Source of the DNA: Myxococcales bacterium
Lineage (GTDB): Bacteria > Myxococcota_A > Polyangia > Haliangiales > Haliangiaceae
DNA: 64,000 nucleotides
Direction of reading: 5' to 3'
NCBI GenBank assembly: GCA_016720595.1
Contig: JADKKI010000018.1
Coordinates: 175,822 to 239,821, forward strand
Under the pieces are notes generated by a model, which saw nothing but the letters and a program-made list of their open reading frames with translations, did no database searches and was not told where the DNA came from. Positions within the stretch are counted from its first letter, which is position 1. Every line of letters starts with the position of its first letter. A program made the position numbers and the translations under genes. Positions 49,001 to 55,031 of this stretch are shown here, piece after piece.

Positions 49001-52000
49001 CCGGAGTTCAAGAAGTACCTCACCAAGCCGGCGCCCCCGGGCGCCAACACCAACGAGGGTGGCAATAGCACCGGAACTACGCCCGCCGTCGTGACAAAGC
49101 CCGCGACGGGCGACGAGACCAAGAAGCCGACGGTCGGAAACGAGAACGAGACCAAGAAGCCCGCTGCCGACGAGCACGAGACCAAGAAGCCGGCCGCCGA
49201 CGAGGAAGCCAAGAAGCCTGTCACCGACGAAGAGCCCAAGAAGCCCGCGCCGGACCAGGAGCCCAAGAAGCCCGTCGTTGACGAAGAGGCGAAGAAGCCG
49301 ACCAAGGAAGACGAGGACAAGGCGGCGGCCAAGGCCAAGGGACCAACTGCCACCGACGCCCACGACGACCCGACGAAGAAGCCGGTCGTCGAGGATCCCA
49401 AGGTCACGGAGCGGCGCGCGCGGGCGGAGGAGGTCTGGGACCAGATCCAGGCCGGCGAACGCGAGTGGACGGGCAAGAACCGCGAGGAGTTCATCCAGCA
49501 CTACATCGATGGCTGGGAGATCGATCCCAACGCCGACGTGCGCCGGTGGAAGAAGCCCGGTTCGGACTCGAAGCCGCCGGCGAAGTTCCCACCCGGGACC
49601 GATGGGCCCAAGGCGCTCGAGATCCTGACCGGCAAGGGCGACAACGGTCGCGACAAGTCGTTCAAGGCGTTCGCGGAGATGCTGGAGGCCCGCGGCGTCA
49701 CGCGCGCGCAGCTTGCAGCCGAGCTCGGGACGATGGATCTGACTCGCAGCGAGGACGTGATCCGCCACGAGCTGAAGGATAAGTACAAGAAGATCATCCA
49801 GGACGAGCTGACCTCGAAGAGTCCCGCGGCGATCAAGAAGCTCCAGGACAAGCACAAGGATCTGGACTGGGCGAACAACCCAGACGAGGCGCGCAAGGCG
49901 GCCTCGCACCGCGAGCTACTCGAAGTGACGAAGGGTCTCGGGAGCTCGGACAAGGGCAACATGACCGAGGAGTGGTATCGGGCGACGTTCATGCCTGACA
50001 CCCCGACCAAGGCGGTCAAGCACATCGAGGTGCCTGCGGGTACAGTCGAGGGAGAAGGCAAGCGCGTCCTCGACCTCACGAAGGACGGCATCGTCCACGA
50101 GATCAAGTCGACAGATGCCGTGCTCTCGCCGGAGGACATCGCGCAGATCCACGCCGATCGCGGCTTCGTCGACAAGAACGTGACAATCACCGCGCGCGAC
50201 GGATCACCGCAGGAGCTAAAGGGCGTGGTCGTGGTGCTGACGTCCCCCGAAGGCGCAGCAAAGAACCTCGGCGTGATCAAGCTGATGCTCGTCGACAAGC
50301 GGTTCGCGGGCCAGCTGACGTTCGAGGTGTTCGATGCGAACGGCGTCAAGCATACGATCACGTCGGCGCGCGATCTCGACGACCCGAAGTTCGCATTCAT
50401 GCACCCCAAGGCCGACTCGCCGGCCACGAAGCCCGCCGCGGACGAGACCAAGGACAGCACGACGCCGATCAAGTCGGCAGGTGATGGAGACACCACGAAG
50501 ACTGGCGGCGGCGCGTCGAACCACGCTGGCGATCACTCGCTCGAGGAGGGCGCGAACAGCGAAGCGACAGGCCAGCGCGCGAAGGCCGCGCTCGCCCATC
50601 TCGACCCCGTGGCGCAGAAGCACGCCTCTGACTTGATCGCCGACGCGAAAACGCCGGTGAAGAAGAACATGCTCGAGCGCGCGCTGGCCGCGGGCCGCAG
50701 CGGCCACGAGCTCGAGCAGCTCCGTGCCGCGATGGGTGGGATGTCGGACGCGGAGATCGCCCTCGCCTTCACCGGCAAAGGCGTCGTCCAGTTCTACCAG
50801 CAGAGCTGTGTGCCGACCGCGTATCAGATCGCGATCGCCGACGTGGATCCGTTCTTCGCGTTCCAGCTCCGGAACCACCCCGAGATGGTGATGGATCAGC
50901 AGCGACAGGCGCTGCAGGTCAACGGCGCCGCGCAGACCAAGCGCACCGACGTCGACACGGGCGAGGCCAAGGGGAACATCAAGGGTCACACCGATGACCC
51001 AGAGATGGCGAAGAAGCTCGCCGATCCAAACTCGTACGACACCAACGGCGGCAGCACGACCGGCATCGAGCCGACCACGATGGCCGGCGGCGAGCTCCAC
51101 AAGCAGCTCGAGAAGGCGACCGGCCACACCTACGAGGTCATCACCAACGATTCGCTCAAGTTCAAGCACAAGGGCCAGGGCGAGTTCCCCGACAAGAACA
51201 GCCCGCACGAACGGATCAAGGCCGCGGTCGAGGCCGGGCTGCCCGTGATCATCGGCCAGAGCATGCCCGGTCAGGCTGGTGGGCACGCGATGATGATCGT
51301 CGGTCACACCGTCGGGGCTGACGGCAAGCTCACGTACATCCTGCGGGACCCGATGAGCGGAACCAATGCGCCGCTGCCTGCGGACCTGATGGACACCTGG
51401 GGCGTCCAGAGCATCACGCTGCCGAAGGGCATCAGGGCTCCAGAGCTGAAGCCGTCCACGGCTACGAAGTCAAGCAAGCCGACCACCACCGGCGGCACGG
51501 ACGAGGAGCACGCGCTCAAGAAGGCCGTGACCGGCGAGGACGAGCAGAGCGTCAAGAAGCCCGCCCGGGACGAGGACGAGCACGCGGTCAAGAAGCCGGT
51601 CAGTGCAGACGAGCACGCCAGCGGCGGCGCCAAGAAGGTGACCGATCCGGACAAGACCCGCGCCGAGGACGAGCGCCAGACCAAGAAGCCCGAAAAGGAG
51701 GGAGTCGCCGAGGCGATCGATCGCCGCAACAAGCCGCTCAAGCCGATGAAGGCCGCCAGCGACGCGGACTGGGCGAAGCCCGGCGATCGCAAGAGTGTTC
51801 CCGAGGAGGTCCCGCTCACCCGTCAGGAAGTGCGCGACATCATCACGGCCAAGTACCGCGACACGATCGAGCCGTTCCTCAAGAACAAGGAGCGCACGGC
51901 TCATGGCGACTACGAGGATCTAAAGAAGCGGATGGACGCCGAGCCCGTCGGCTTCGCGAAGACGAAAGAGGGCGCCCAGAAGCTCAGGGACTACATGAAG

Positions 52001-54190
52001 GAGCTCGACACGATCTCGAAGAAGATCGTGTCGGCCAACGGCGGCAAGGATCCCGAGGCCGACCTGCGCATGCTCTACAACGTCGTCGAGCAGGACTTCA
52101 TGAAGAAGGAGTGGCTGCCACAGATCGCGAACCTGCCCGTCGAGCAGCAGGCGAAGCTCGCGCACATGTGGCGCGAGGAGTGGAAGATCTACGTCCGCGA
52201 CATGATGGCCGACAACAACCAGAAGGAGATCCTCTACCTCCGTGACCGTGGCAAGTCTGGTGATCGCCGCGGCGACCGCTTCGAGGACTTCTTCACGAAG
52301 AACATGGAGGCGAAAAACAACGACGTCGAAGCCGCCCACAAGGAGACCATGGACTCGGCGTTCCGCTCGAACGAAGAGGTCAACCTCCAGAAGACGGGCT
52401 ACAAGGACGGGATCGACGCCGAGAAGGCGAAGGCGATGCGCGATGCCGCCGCCAAGCGCGACACCAAGACCGAGCTCGCAAAGGTGAAGGCCGAGAACCA
52501 GGAGGCGATCGACAGCGAACGCGAGCGCAAGGCGCCCAAGGTCAGCGACGAGACGCACGTTGTCGGCAAGGACGATCCGGACGCCCTCGCGGCGAAGCAG
52601 CAGGAAGGGAGCCCCACGCGGCGCGTGGAGATCCACCTCGCGGATGACAAGGCCGCGACGACGCCGAACGCAGACACCCTCGCGCTCCGCGGGGACCTCG
52701 ACGCCCTGTTCAAGGAGGCCGGCCCGCTCCGCTCGAAGCTCAAGAAGCTCCTCGACGCCAAGGCACCGGCCGACGAGATCGCAGCCGTCAAGAAGGCGAT
52801 CGCGCCCATCGAGGCCGCGGTCGACGCGAAGCTCCGGGACCCGAAGAACAAGGATCTGCTTCTCGACCCCGCCGTGGTGTTCGCGCTCGCCCGGGAAGCC
52901 GCGGAGTCCGGATCTCCGCACATGAAGTCGTTCATGTCGTCGAACATCGACGCGATCGCCGTGGCGCAGGCGCAGTCGCGCCAGGGCGTCGATCCGGTGT
53001 TGCGTGCGAAGCGCGAGGTGTTCGAGCGCGAACTGGCCCTCACGGTGCTGAAGAACGGCCCGATCAAGGAGGCGGTCGACAAGAACCTCCAGATGATGTG
53101 CGACAAGGCCCGGGACTACATCGAGAAGAGCCGCGCGGCCGGAGCAGAGCGCGAGGAAGGCTTCGCCTCTCTGGGTGTGCAGGCCGACGGCGGCTACGCC
53201 GGTGCCGTGCTCACGAGCGACAAGGCCGGCGACAACGCGGCGACGATGCTCGACGTCCTGCGCGAGGGCAACGTCCGCGAGCGCATGATCGCGCTCGGCA
53301 AGTTCGCGGAGCTGATCGCGAAGGACATGCAGACCGACAAGGCCAAGTTCTCGAAGGCGGCCGAGGCGTCGAAGGATGCCAAGGGAAGCAACGAGTTCAC
53401 GGCCGCTGATGCCGAGGCGTTCCAGAAGCGCCTCGCGCAGTACAACACGGACCGCGGGCACGATCCGAACGACCCGAAGGGCAAGACGGCTCCCGACACC
53501 AAGGACTTCCTGAAGCCCGTCAGCACGGAGACCGGCGACGACGGCGCGCAGAAGCAGTACCAGTCCACGAAGAAGCAGGACATGGACACGAAGATGCCGA
53601 GCGTCTTCGTGGACGACGCCGAGGACTTCATGGGCCGGCACCTGACGCCGAAGGAGTCGAAGGACGCGGCGAAGGGCTCGACGAAGGGCGGCGAGTCGAG
53701 CCCGCTCGCCAAGACGACGATGACCGTGGAAGAGGCCCAGGCGATGGGGATCGATCTGAGCCCCCGCGAGATCAAGGCAGCCAAGGAAGGCAAGCTGCCG
53801 TGGATCGTCGGCACCCAGGCCAACATCGTCGACCCGCAGGCACAGTTCATCCAGACCGGAAGTCAGATGTCGATGCCGCAGAAGGCAGGCATCTCCGGGA
53901 CCACGTTCCGGTTCATGGAGGCGTCGGCGCTGCTTGGCGGGCAGCCGATGCAGTCGCGGCTCGCGATGATCGGAGCGCTCCAGGTGATCGACGCGCACAC
54001 GATCTACGAGATCGCGAGCGCGGCGCAGGGCTTCGGCCTGCCGTTCAACCCCAAGAAGCCGTACGAGAACCTCGGCGTGGCCGAGAAGGACCTCGCCGAC
54101 ATCGCCAAGCGGAGCGGCTCGACCCTCGACGAGCTGAACGCCACGGCCCCGTCTGCAGATCCGACGACGGCTCCGCCCGCAACGAAGTAG
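37088..54190 (+). CDS. Giant multidomain DUF4157 (eCIS core) effector-like protein, 5700 aa
   Basis: One uninterrupted 5700-residue frame. Domains in order: N-terminal helical part; DUF4157 about 195-275 with H260-E-L-S-H264; His-rich stretch about 488-515; long helical Ala/Gln-rich region; hydrophobic/glycine-zipper segment about 1032-1130; Gly/Ala/Pro-rich linker about 1228-1538; zeta-toxin-like kinase about 1670-2040 (P-loop K1760); unrecognised beta-rich domain about 2096-2300; Thr-Pro repeat; helical region; annexin-like repeats about 2980-3480; second hydrophobic pair about 3590-3635; Lys/Glu/Pro linker about 4010-4085; domain with EIK motif (E4338, K4340) about 4110-4440; papain-like protease about 4555-4790; helical C-terminal third; a last compact block about 5551-5700. 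DUF4157 marks cargo of extracellular contractile injection systems, but no injection-system genes are in view. No signal peptide. Target and activity unproved. Confidence 0.9.
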   Translation: MGHDHEKRLASAPGRLAEADDERKRVDDEGELDAPGKQTRVEQLRRLSEEVARRLVGETGTVSGAFPRTARAPGKRTHAEGLVAEALAPHRQSPLSKLEEVRVAGLREVLDSLDSLDALRPHHDATRLKRATLAAIPPAPGAPQLATTAGGRALARVVERRAAQLYRRAADHGDVEGDDPAVEQALARAGSGQSLPGELRTRMEDELGVSLGRVRIHTDNVAASAARAVRAQAFTVGEDIFFAHGAFSPESRDGQRLIAHELSHVVQAWQGKTSKGGAGITVSDPNESLEREADEIAERVDRNHGRHAARPTAPPSAAPTSPVVGAPRAAAPAHGLEIATPIAAPTTIPIATGVHPAASISGGRVLLRKPDHDFPPTGPGTSPAGPHNPNKLVPTPMRVERDHAEERGHHQTQAEHQASQAGAHATHAAELTQNLTSATHGALGQLDQGITHAQSTPVGHRAAEHVRARGQEVASASQQMHAHAAEAATTHPHPNAAAHPHDAGHGHGGGGDHGTGGIQFKAISDWSPYMPTALPDQDERERGRIQKLVESKVNKDRHESGAALAQLRAAQLKQARAVRALGPQLQGRVAGAERTAIASVTSTESSQCAAVRGAVAAVQAQVASHASAMRSQITSAHTAALNQIKSAARTANQQLQQAQAQAMTNIASAERNQLAAVAAEFLAAKARILALGRTKGSEARGLGDSVALPYDGDKLDAARKAAREVAAAYASAMPEEAARAAAQLGREQPNSERGIRQIATDQRRAVQDTFRNAKRVLDQTEQQSTQAANTAKTQALAGVDQIASATSSQLATHGTQSVAAIQAQGQSARQGITSAATASKAQLGKAANDAAAGLEKGAKGLAAGARQVEAPDPEQMHEAVTQGAAQLRGAAGDISSGLTKNATQAASGLTQQATSASAGMTQAAQGASAAASQMGSGAQQQLSAAAQGATSSLTQLANGFHQTADQVVAGARDGFTQLVTATQSAYTAATTQLRTGLNESVTGIQGSFNQAVPGAELADIQKNAKKAADAVKPWWQRALAFVVSVVVAVLVVVVVTALIVTTGPVGAILVGAAAGALGSVAGQMASNLVLGQGLTEGITWQSVAMGAIGGGLAAGLTAGLSAGAGQLAAGGGRFASAATRFGTAMEGGAGLGNYGIRLATNVGSDAVTDAAAQMIVTGRYEFSMQNLVTSIATNSITSTNRFDAIQQQAGGQVRTALGLPPIHVNAPGGGATGADPGAAAGAGGGSAGAAPGAHAPTVTPPAAGGAGAAPPAHAPGAPGAGTAGATPHPAGADPAHAGTAPGAGAAGATPPAHADPAGATAGAAGAVPAAPVGGAAGAAPAAPAGAGAAGATPPAHADPASASAGTAGATTATPAGGAAGGAGAAPAAPAGAGAAGAHADPAGANAGAAGGAPHVDQPGATTAGANGATAAAGGPHPAGGEAGAAGAGASHPAGGEAAAAAGGAPGAAPAGAAPAGAAAGAGGAAPAHASEAGAAGAGGAAPAAASAAAGPAGAHAPGGEPAGGAAGGAHADADGGGGAPHDIGGELANLGYPAATRAHAEQAASIVEGGQAPGREHLRDTEANQQGLRDLEGMVNDPHLTPEQRAQAGRDLAARLRAQPEPTGNLARDVAQTRSTTAEAATPDAAPGGHARPANESAPIPARNEGPQQRRQALADDTNLTTAEAYAAGELPGNRDAHWDAMRAPEAWTPQRQALHNEILARAEADARAFADAHAQSQAAAGGPHRPEVFAMRGNTAAGKTRAVKQGLVPELAAPVRATNDLHGPGQAGHRAVNPDNFKADLYRGEGAGLTSSQVHTESSILAARHTEALAHVQTSDGQTGSVLVDKRLGSVDDVTRLQDLANGTGRGLTMLDVDAPATSSMSGVLGDRTPGGADPIPPFDAIAQGFVDARGNRLAVIQRIAADPNANYRLFATEPNGTKVLVAEIRPLGSGEVVPQNPMERLVVTQGQEARLTELTQTRSEAQAEINRLQDQPLTPAVIREITAPLGEYGRGLAQRLERHMGKTWRQAVNDYAAERPPAPATGTTPTATADESGGSYGGGPRQQFGGTAPGSGPQHAASGRSSPPAPGGSVRSSMFTVENFEARHNTRLDWGRSNTAGRFTVQSGGIHVQADVTATTPEAQRYSVGFVQTLHSSERRAMYQLPDHGVDNEFVATRGRHMDQRTDLASPAPWYNPPLHPRPTLQRPGMSDNPTFEVPIMSPGNVPLHAMAGHESFTTYLVAMVGTDPASIVYLGNVRWNINWSGRFTPGLGSFSGHDSHVGAAHIGSTGGATLSGPPANAGAPGGFTGSGAAPAPAAAAAVTPTPTPTPTPTPTPTHGAPKQQFAGPSPGTDAKSQPDKDKDSKAALNVGKFGGGAGNQTPPLSPPVKGSTAPAVLGKKPGATAVPPAGGEVPKKNKGGADHKPAVPPPVQIKQQPAVPLQPRGAEPAKLTDVADVAPPQPVVVATPTTGKIDPTHESLRSAVSSISALIKSSHDEILAVSRQLQQTVAGELDAYAATIDQKVAVGTTRVGTAYDQVSKAITDAGTQANAEITKREKSIPATIQATRAKKAGEITALVDRTKRDARAKVTAGPEAAAAKAAAVAFAGKVKQQHAKLAEKIKTDTSPGGAIAGKLNPKAYSTAVQVGGKAAYTAGLDALGEDKKLSVIKKQADNLLKMFDGILKPKEDLYAKQSGVIITESLDGADKDLDKAVQQHVPEQQKHLDEAAAVATKSLQSQVDTQRAGIANTDKQATTRLAHDRKAAEDGAHKAGKQLSDDVKQGSKEIQNKLGKKAAQDAASYSAITQQLQGIGKAKKLDEATRAKLDKLKSQLETAQAENQKTLQELATTSIGQLKTGKEQQFEQAIAGYEGAATKTKTELVGAMTTATTDLGKSFDTIGTSFDATVASEAKKLDVDLKFYVDQAPQVPGNYATTLDTQLTKVIDGLTQGAAAALEPFKLQERLTKEAEPEIKAAMKAGPENAQGLWDAMDGVGTSENKIFGILRKATPGELVFIEGCYNDAYSKRGTSKYPSPLRADLDDELSGSEWDIAFAYLRHEREKALKLELDDSRGVFNDEEDRMEEVLRAASDDEIKNIVTSADGKAVLERVRGCLSSCDLDVVNALTKIDAETGLPAADRKVQADAIRVYDAMYGGITGVGTDEAKIKEKLEACKTKEERQALHDAYNAYIRQKDPLKAAELLKDKDNAGCDLMDASFNDEMSGGEWTYTRTLSETKLDDKEHDATVKMAKLVDGAQGAATDEDKMYEALEDEEYAKQYAEAKTDKERQTLASDREIALNKRLKGITDAGMMTKRFKTDTVASIISGEMGSEDVTFEELKDGHWSTDVAKRPDKAGKPLDRSGFQLMAQMGTLNLEQMVAQRVLQAGKAEPELLIAYACWGVTGTDEATLKKALKKEGGPMDKGDLATLKSKFLTYWGVELSSANELEQMDFTEPTGTVPSELSGKDWLEVRILLMGKPTNPKEVGYVDNVRYRFVTSGSGSPSPWSHAREDMEVNHQNLQTTVNQHKDEKDLKSLDPAARTEAEVKALRPDGKPLTTDDKIATSAYLADNRFEQLASYAEKSEMAFLEAKEAMANAIITIVELIGAALITAVSMGATSPMLVMFIGNLILAGMTIYMRKDMVGDAYGSEDIGIDVVKGLVMAALAAASEAKFVTNFAGKAGKMAGRTWEIFAGGAEKAGMKVVEKEGLAVAEKAAAKLTGEVAAASKQVATKEAEKVGVTVAEKEGENVAKQVAEKEVAQTAEKAGAGTAVKKTGKETFEDVVKAGTKNATTTAMNETADFLMDEKTWDLKGWEALFGENGLGARLLKKIPSAFAQGAFTDYIQGLAGAKGPEYLPHTRSGTEAVFRAMLAEVGGNTAGFLTYIDNYADAQTFWLELLKSNTRSLASGGFNGAFGHAMRARALAREFSNGHNAGDLAEAMHKLHEATGYMKPDEMSALANHVATMNPAAVDALPPEFKKYLTKPAPPGANTNEGGNSTGTTPAVVTKPATGDETKKPTVGNENETKKPAADEHETKKPAADEEAKKPVTDEEPKKPAPDQEPKKPVVDEEAKKPTKEDEDKAAAKAKGPTATDAHDDPTKKPVVEDPKVTERRARAEEVWDQIQAGEREWTGKNREEFIQHYIDGWEIDPNADVRRWKKPGSDSKPPAKFPPGTDGPKALEILTGKGDNGRDKSFKAFAEMLEARGVTRAQLAAELGTMDLTRSEDVIRHELKDKYKKIIQDELTSKSPAAIKKLQDKHKDLDWANNPDEARKAASHRELLEVTKGLGSSDKGNMTEEWYRATFMPDTPTKAVKHIEVPAGTVEGEGKRVLDLTKDGIVHEIKSTDAVLSPEDIAQIHADRGFVDKNVTITARDGSPQELKGVVVVLTSPEGAAKNLGVIKLMLVDKRFAGQLTFEVFDANGVKHTITSARDLDDPKFAFMHPKADSPATKPAADETKDSTTPIKSAGDGDTTKTGGGASNHAGDHSLEEGANSEATGQRAKAALAHLDPVAQKHASDLIADAKTPVKKNMLERALAAGRSGHELEQLRAAMGGMSDAEIALAFTGKGVVQFYQQSCVPTAYQIAIADVDPFFAFQLRNHPEMVMDQQRQALQVNGAAQTKRTDVDTGEAKGNIKGHTDDPEMAKKLADPNSYDTNGGSTTGIEPTTMAGGELHKQLEKATGHTYEVITNDSLKFKHKGQGEFPDKNSPHERIKAAVEAGLPVIIGQSMPGQAGGHAMMIVGHTVGADGKLTYILRDPMSGTNAPLPADLMDTWGVQSITLPKGIRAPELKPSTATKSSKPTTTGGTDEEHALKKAVTGEDEQSVKKPARDEDEHAVKKPVSADEHASGGAKKVTDPDKTRAEDERQTKKPEKEGVAEAIDRRNKPLKPMKAASDADWAKPGDRKSVPEEVPLTRQEVRDIITAKYRDTIEPFLKNKERTAHGDYEDLKKRMDAEPVGFAKTKEGAQKLRDYMKELDTISKKIVSANGGKDPEADLRMLYNVVEQDFMKKEWLPQIANLPVEQQAKLAHMWREEWKIYVRDMMADNNQKEILYLRDRGKSGDRRGDRFEDFFTKNMEAKNNDVEAAHKETMDSAFRSNEEVNLQKTGYKDGIDAEKAKAMRDAAAKRDTKTELAKVKAENQEAIDSERERKAPKVSDETHVVGKDDPDALAAKQQEGSPTRRVEIHLADDKAATTPNADTLALRGDLDALFKEAGPLRSKLKKLLDAKAPADEIAAVKKAIAPIEAAVDAKLRDPKNKDLLLDPAVVFALAREAAESGSPHMKSFMSSNIDAIAVAQAQSRQGVDPVLRAKREVFERELALTVLKNGPIKEAVDKNLQMMCDKARDYIEKSRAAGAEREEGFASLGVQADGGYAGAVLTSDKAGDNAATMLDVLREGNVRERMIALGKFAELIAKDMQTDKAKFSKAAEASKDAKGSNEFTAADAEAFQKRLAQYNTDRGHDPNDPKGKTAPDTKDFLKPVSTETGDDGAQKQYQSTKKQDMDTKMPSVFVDDAEDFMGRHLTPKESKDAAKGSTKGGESSPLAKTTMTVEEAQAMGIDLSPREIKAAKEGKLPWIVGTQANIVDPQAQFIQTGSQMSMPQKAGISGTTFRFMEASALLGGQPMQSRLAMIGALQVIDAHTIYEIASAAQGFGLPFNPKKPYENLGVAEKDLADIAKRSGSTLDELNATAPSADPTTAPPATK
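37670..37900 (+). other. DUF4157 (eCIS core) domain within the giant gene
   Basis: Residues about 195-271 read LPGELRTRMEDELGVSLG, then VRIHTDNVAASAARAVRAQAF, GEDIFFAHGAF and IAHELSHVVQ. This is the standard eCIS core domain with its HExxH-like motif (H260, E261, H264). It is known from proteins encoded beside or carried by extracellular contractile injection systems. Confidence 0.92.
42100..43200 (+). other. Zeta-toxin-like P-loop kinase domain within the giant gene
   Basis: Residues about 1671-2038. A P-loop GNTAAGKT (1754-1761, K1760) is followed by NPDNFKADL (from 1794) and HTESS (1816-1820), the order of the zeta/PezT family, in which the substrate is UDP-N-acetylglucosamine. The match is by motif order only. 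Confidence 0.65.
44051..44095 (+). repeat. Hexanucleotide repeat encoding Thr-Pro linker
   Basis: ACGCCG repeated and then ACGCCC repeated encode about eight Thr-Pro pairs between two domains of the giant protein. A 6-bp unit changes linker length without breaking the frame. Confidence 0.85.
46037..47500 (+). other. Annexin-like repeat region within the giant gene
   Basis: Residues about 2984-3471 contain four to five repeats with the annexin pattern: MDGVGTSENKIFGIL and later DDELSGSEWDIAFAYL; ITGVGTDEAKIKEKL and DEMSGGEWTYTRTL; AQGAATDEDKMYEAL; VTGTDEATLKKAL and PSELSGKDWLEV. In annexins the GxGTDE loop and the acidic ELSG segment bind calcium and membranes. Confidence 0.75.
50720..51460 (+). 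other. Papain-like cysteine protease domain within the giant gene
   Basis: Residues about 4545-4790. QQSCVPTAYQ (C4574), GGHAMMIVGH (H4733) and LRDPMSG (D4754) give the Cys-His-Asp order and spacing of C39/AvrRpt2-like papain-fold proteases, with the Gln before the Cys as oxyanion-hole candidate. Confidence 0.72.
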
Positions 54191-54197
54191 CGAGGTG

Positions 54198-54203
54198 TAT
54201 CCT
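54198..54203 (+). promoter_or_regulatory. -10-like hexamer before the post-effector cassette
   Basis: TATCCT lies 8 bp after the giant-gene stop and 6 nt before the GTG at 54210, with no Shine-Dalgarno between. It could start a separate leaderless message for the downstream genes. Confidence 0.35.
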
Positions 54204-54209
54204 GCCCTC

Positions 54210-55031
54210 GTGAGCAGTGAATCCCTCGGTCGCCTCGAGCGAGTGCTCGCCGAGCGCGGCGCCCCCTCCCCCGCGATCCTGGCGGCGGTGGAGCGCTCCG
54301 GGACCGCGACGGTGTACATCGCGGCGTCGGGGTTCTCGCGGCGCATCGACCTGCTCGTCCCGTACAGCGCGGAGGCGGTCGCGGCGGTCGCCCCTCGCAT
54401 CGTCGTCGTGGAGGTGCCGGCGCGGTCGATGCTGCGGATCAGCACCGACGGCGCCCTCGTGAGCGCGGCGCGCGTCATCGTCGGCGAGGTCTCGTCCACC
54501 GAGGCCGTCGACGACGCCGGGCCGGCCACGGCCCGCGACGCCTGGCGCCCGATCGTGGACCAGCTGACGGCGCTCGGCGGCGCGATCTCGAGCCGGACCC
54601 ATGTGCTCACCGATCCGCGCGGGGCGGTCGCCGTCCGGTATCCGGACCGCGACGACGCTACCGACGAGGCGCTCCAGGACGGGCTGATGGCGCTGGCGGC
54701 CCGGCTCGGGGTCTCGGAACCGCAGCGAACCCGGTGGCGAGCGCTCCACGCGGCGAGCGGCGCGGGTGCCGCCGTCACCGTGGCGACCCAGTGTCTTCCC
54801 GGTGGCCCCACGCCGGAGCTCGGCTTCTTGTATCGCCACACGCAGTGGGATCACGCGATCACGCTGGCCACCATGGTCGCCGACGCGCCGCTCGCGCGCA
54901 GCGTCGCCGCGGGGTTCGGGACGCTCGCGGGGATGCTGCAGAGCGAGGAGCTCTCGGGCGTCGAGGTCCTGCTCGGCGGTGACGCGATCGACATCGTCGC
55001 GTGGACGACGCTCCGCGAGGCGACGTCGTGA
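54210..55031 (+). CDS. Hypothetical protein, cassette gene 1 (copy A)
   Basis: A 273-residue soluble protein of no recognised family, beginning 19 bp after the effector. It is paralogous to the 263-residue protein at 58129: both start with SLGRLERVLAERG-like helices and share AAVTVATQC..GGPTPELGFLY near the C-terminus. GTG 54210 was chosen over GTG 54195 because from this codon the two paralogues align without an offset. It overlaps the next gene (TGATG). Its position behind a large effector and its duplication suggest an immunity or accessory role (inference). Confidence 0.72.
   Translation: MSSESLGRLERVLAERGAPSPAILAAVERSGTATVYIAASGFSRRIDLLVPYSAEAVAAVAPRIVVVEVPARSMLRISTDGALVSAARVIVGEVSSTEAVDDAGPATARDAWRPIVDQLTALGGAISSRTHVLTDPRGAVAVRYPDRDDATDEALQDGLMALAARLGVSEPQRTRWRALHAASGAGAAVTVATQCLPGGPTPELGFLYRHTQWDHAITLATMVADAPLARSVAAGFGTLAGMLQSEELSGVEVLLGGDAIDIVAWTTLREATS

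Noticed and set aside
47585..49909. 774-codon minus-strand frame under the giant gene
   Set aside because: Leu/Arg/Val-rich shadow of a Lys/Glu/Ala-rich plus-strand gene; no motif or start context.
51920..54841. 973-codon minus-strand frame spanning the end of the giant gene and gene 1
   Set aside because: Crosses two plus-strand genes with consistent paralogy support, has shadow composition and no domain.
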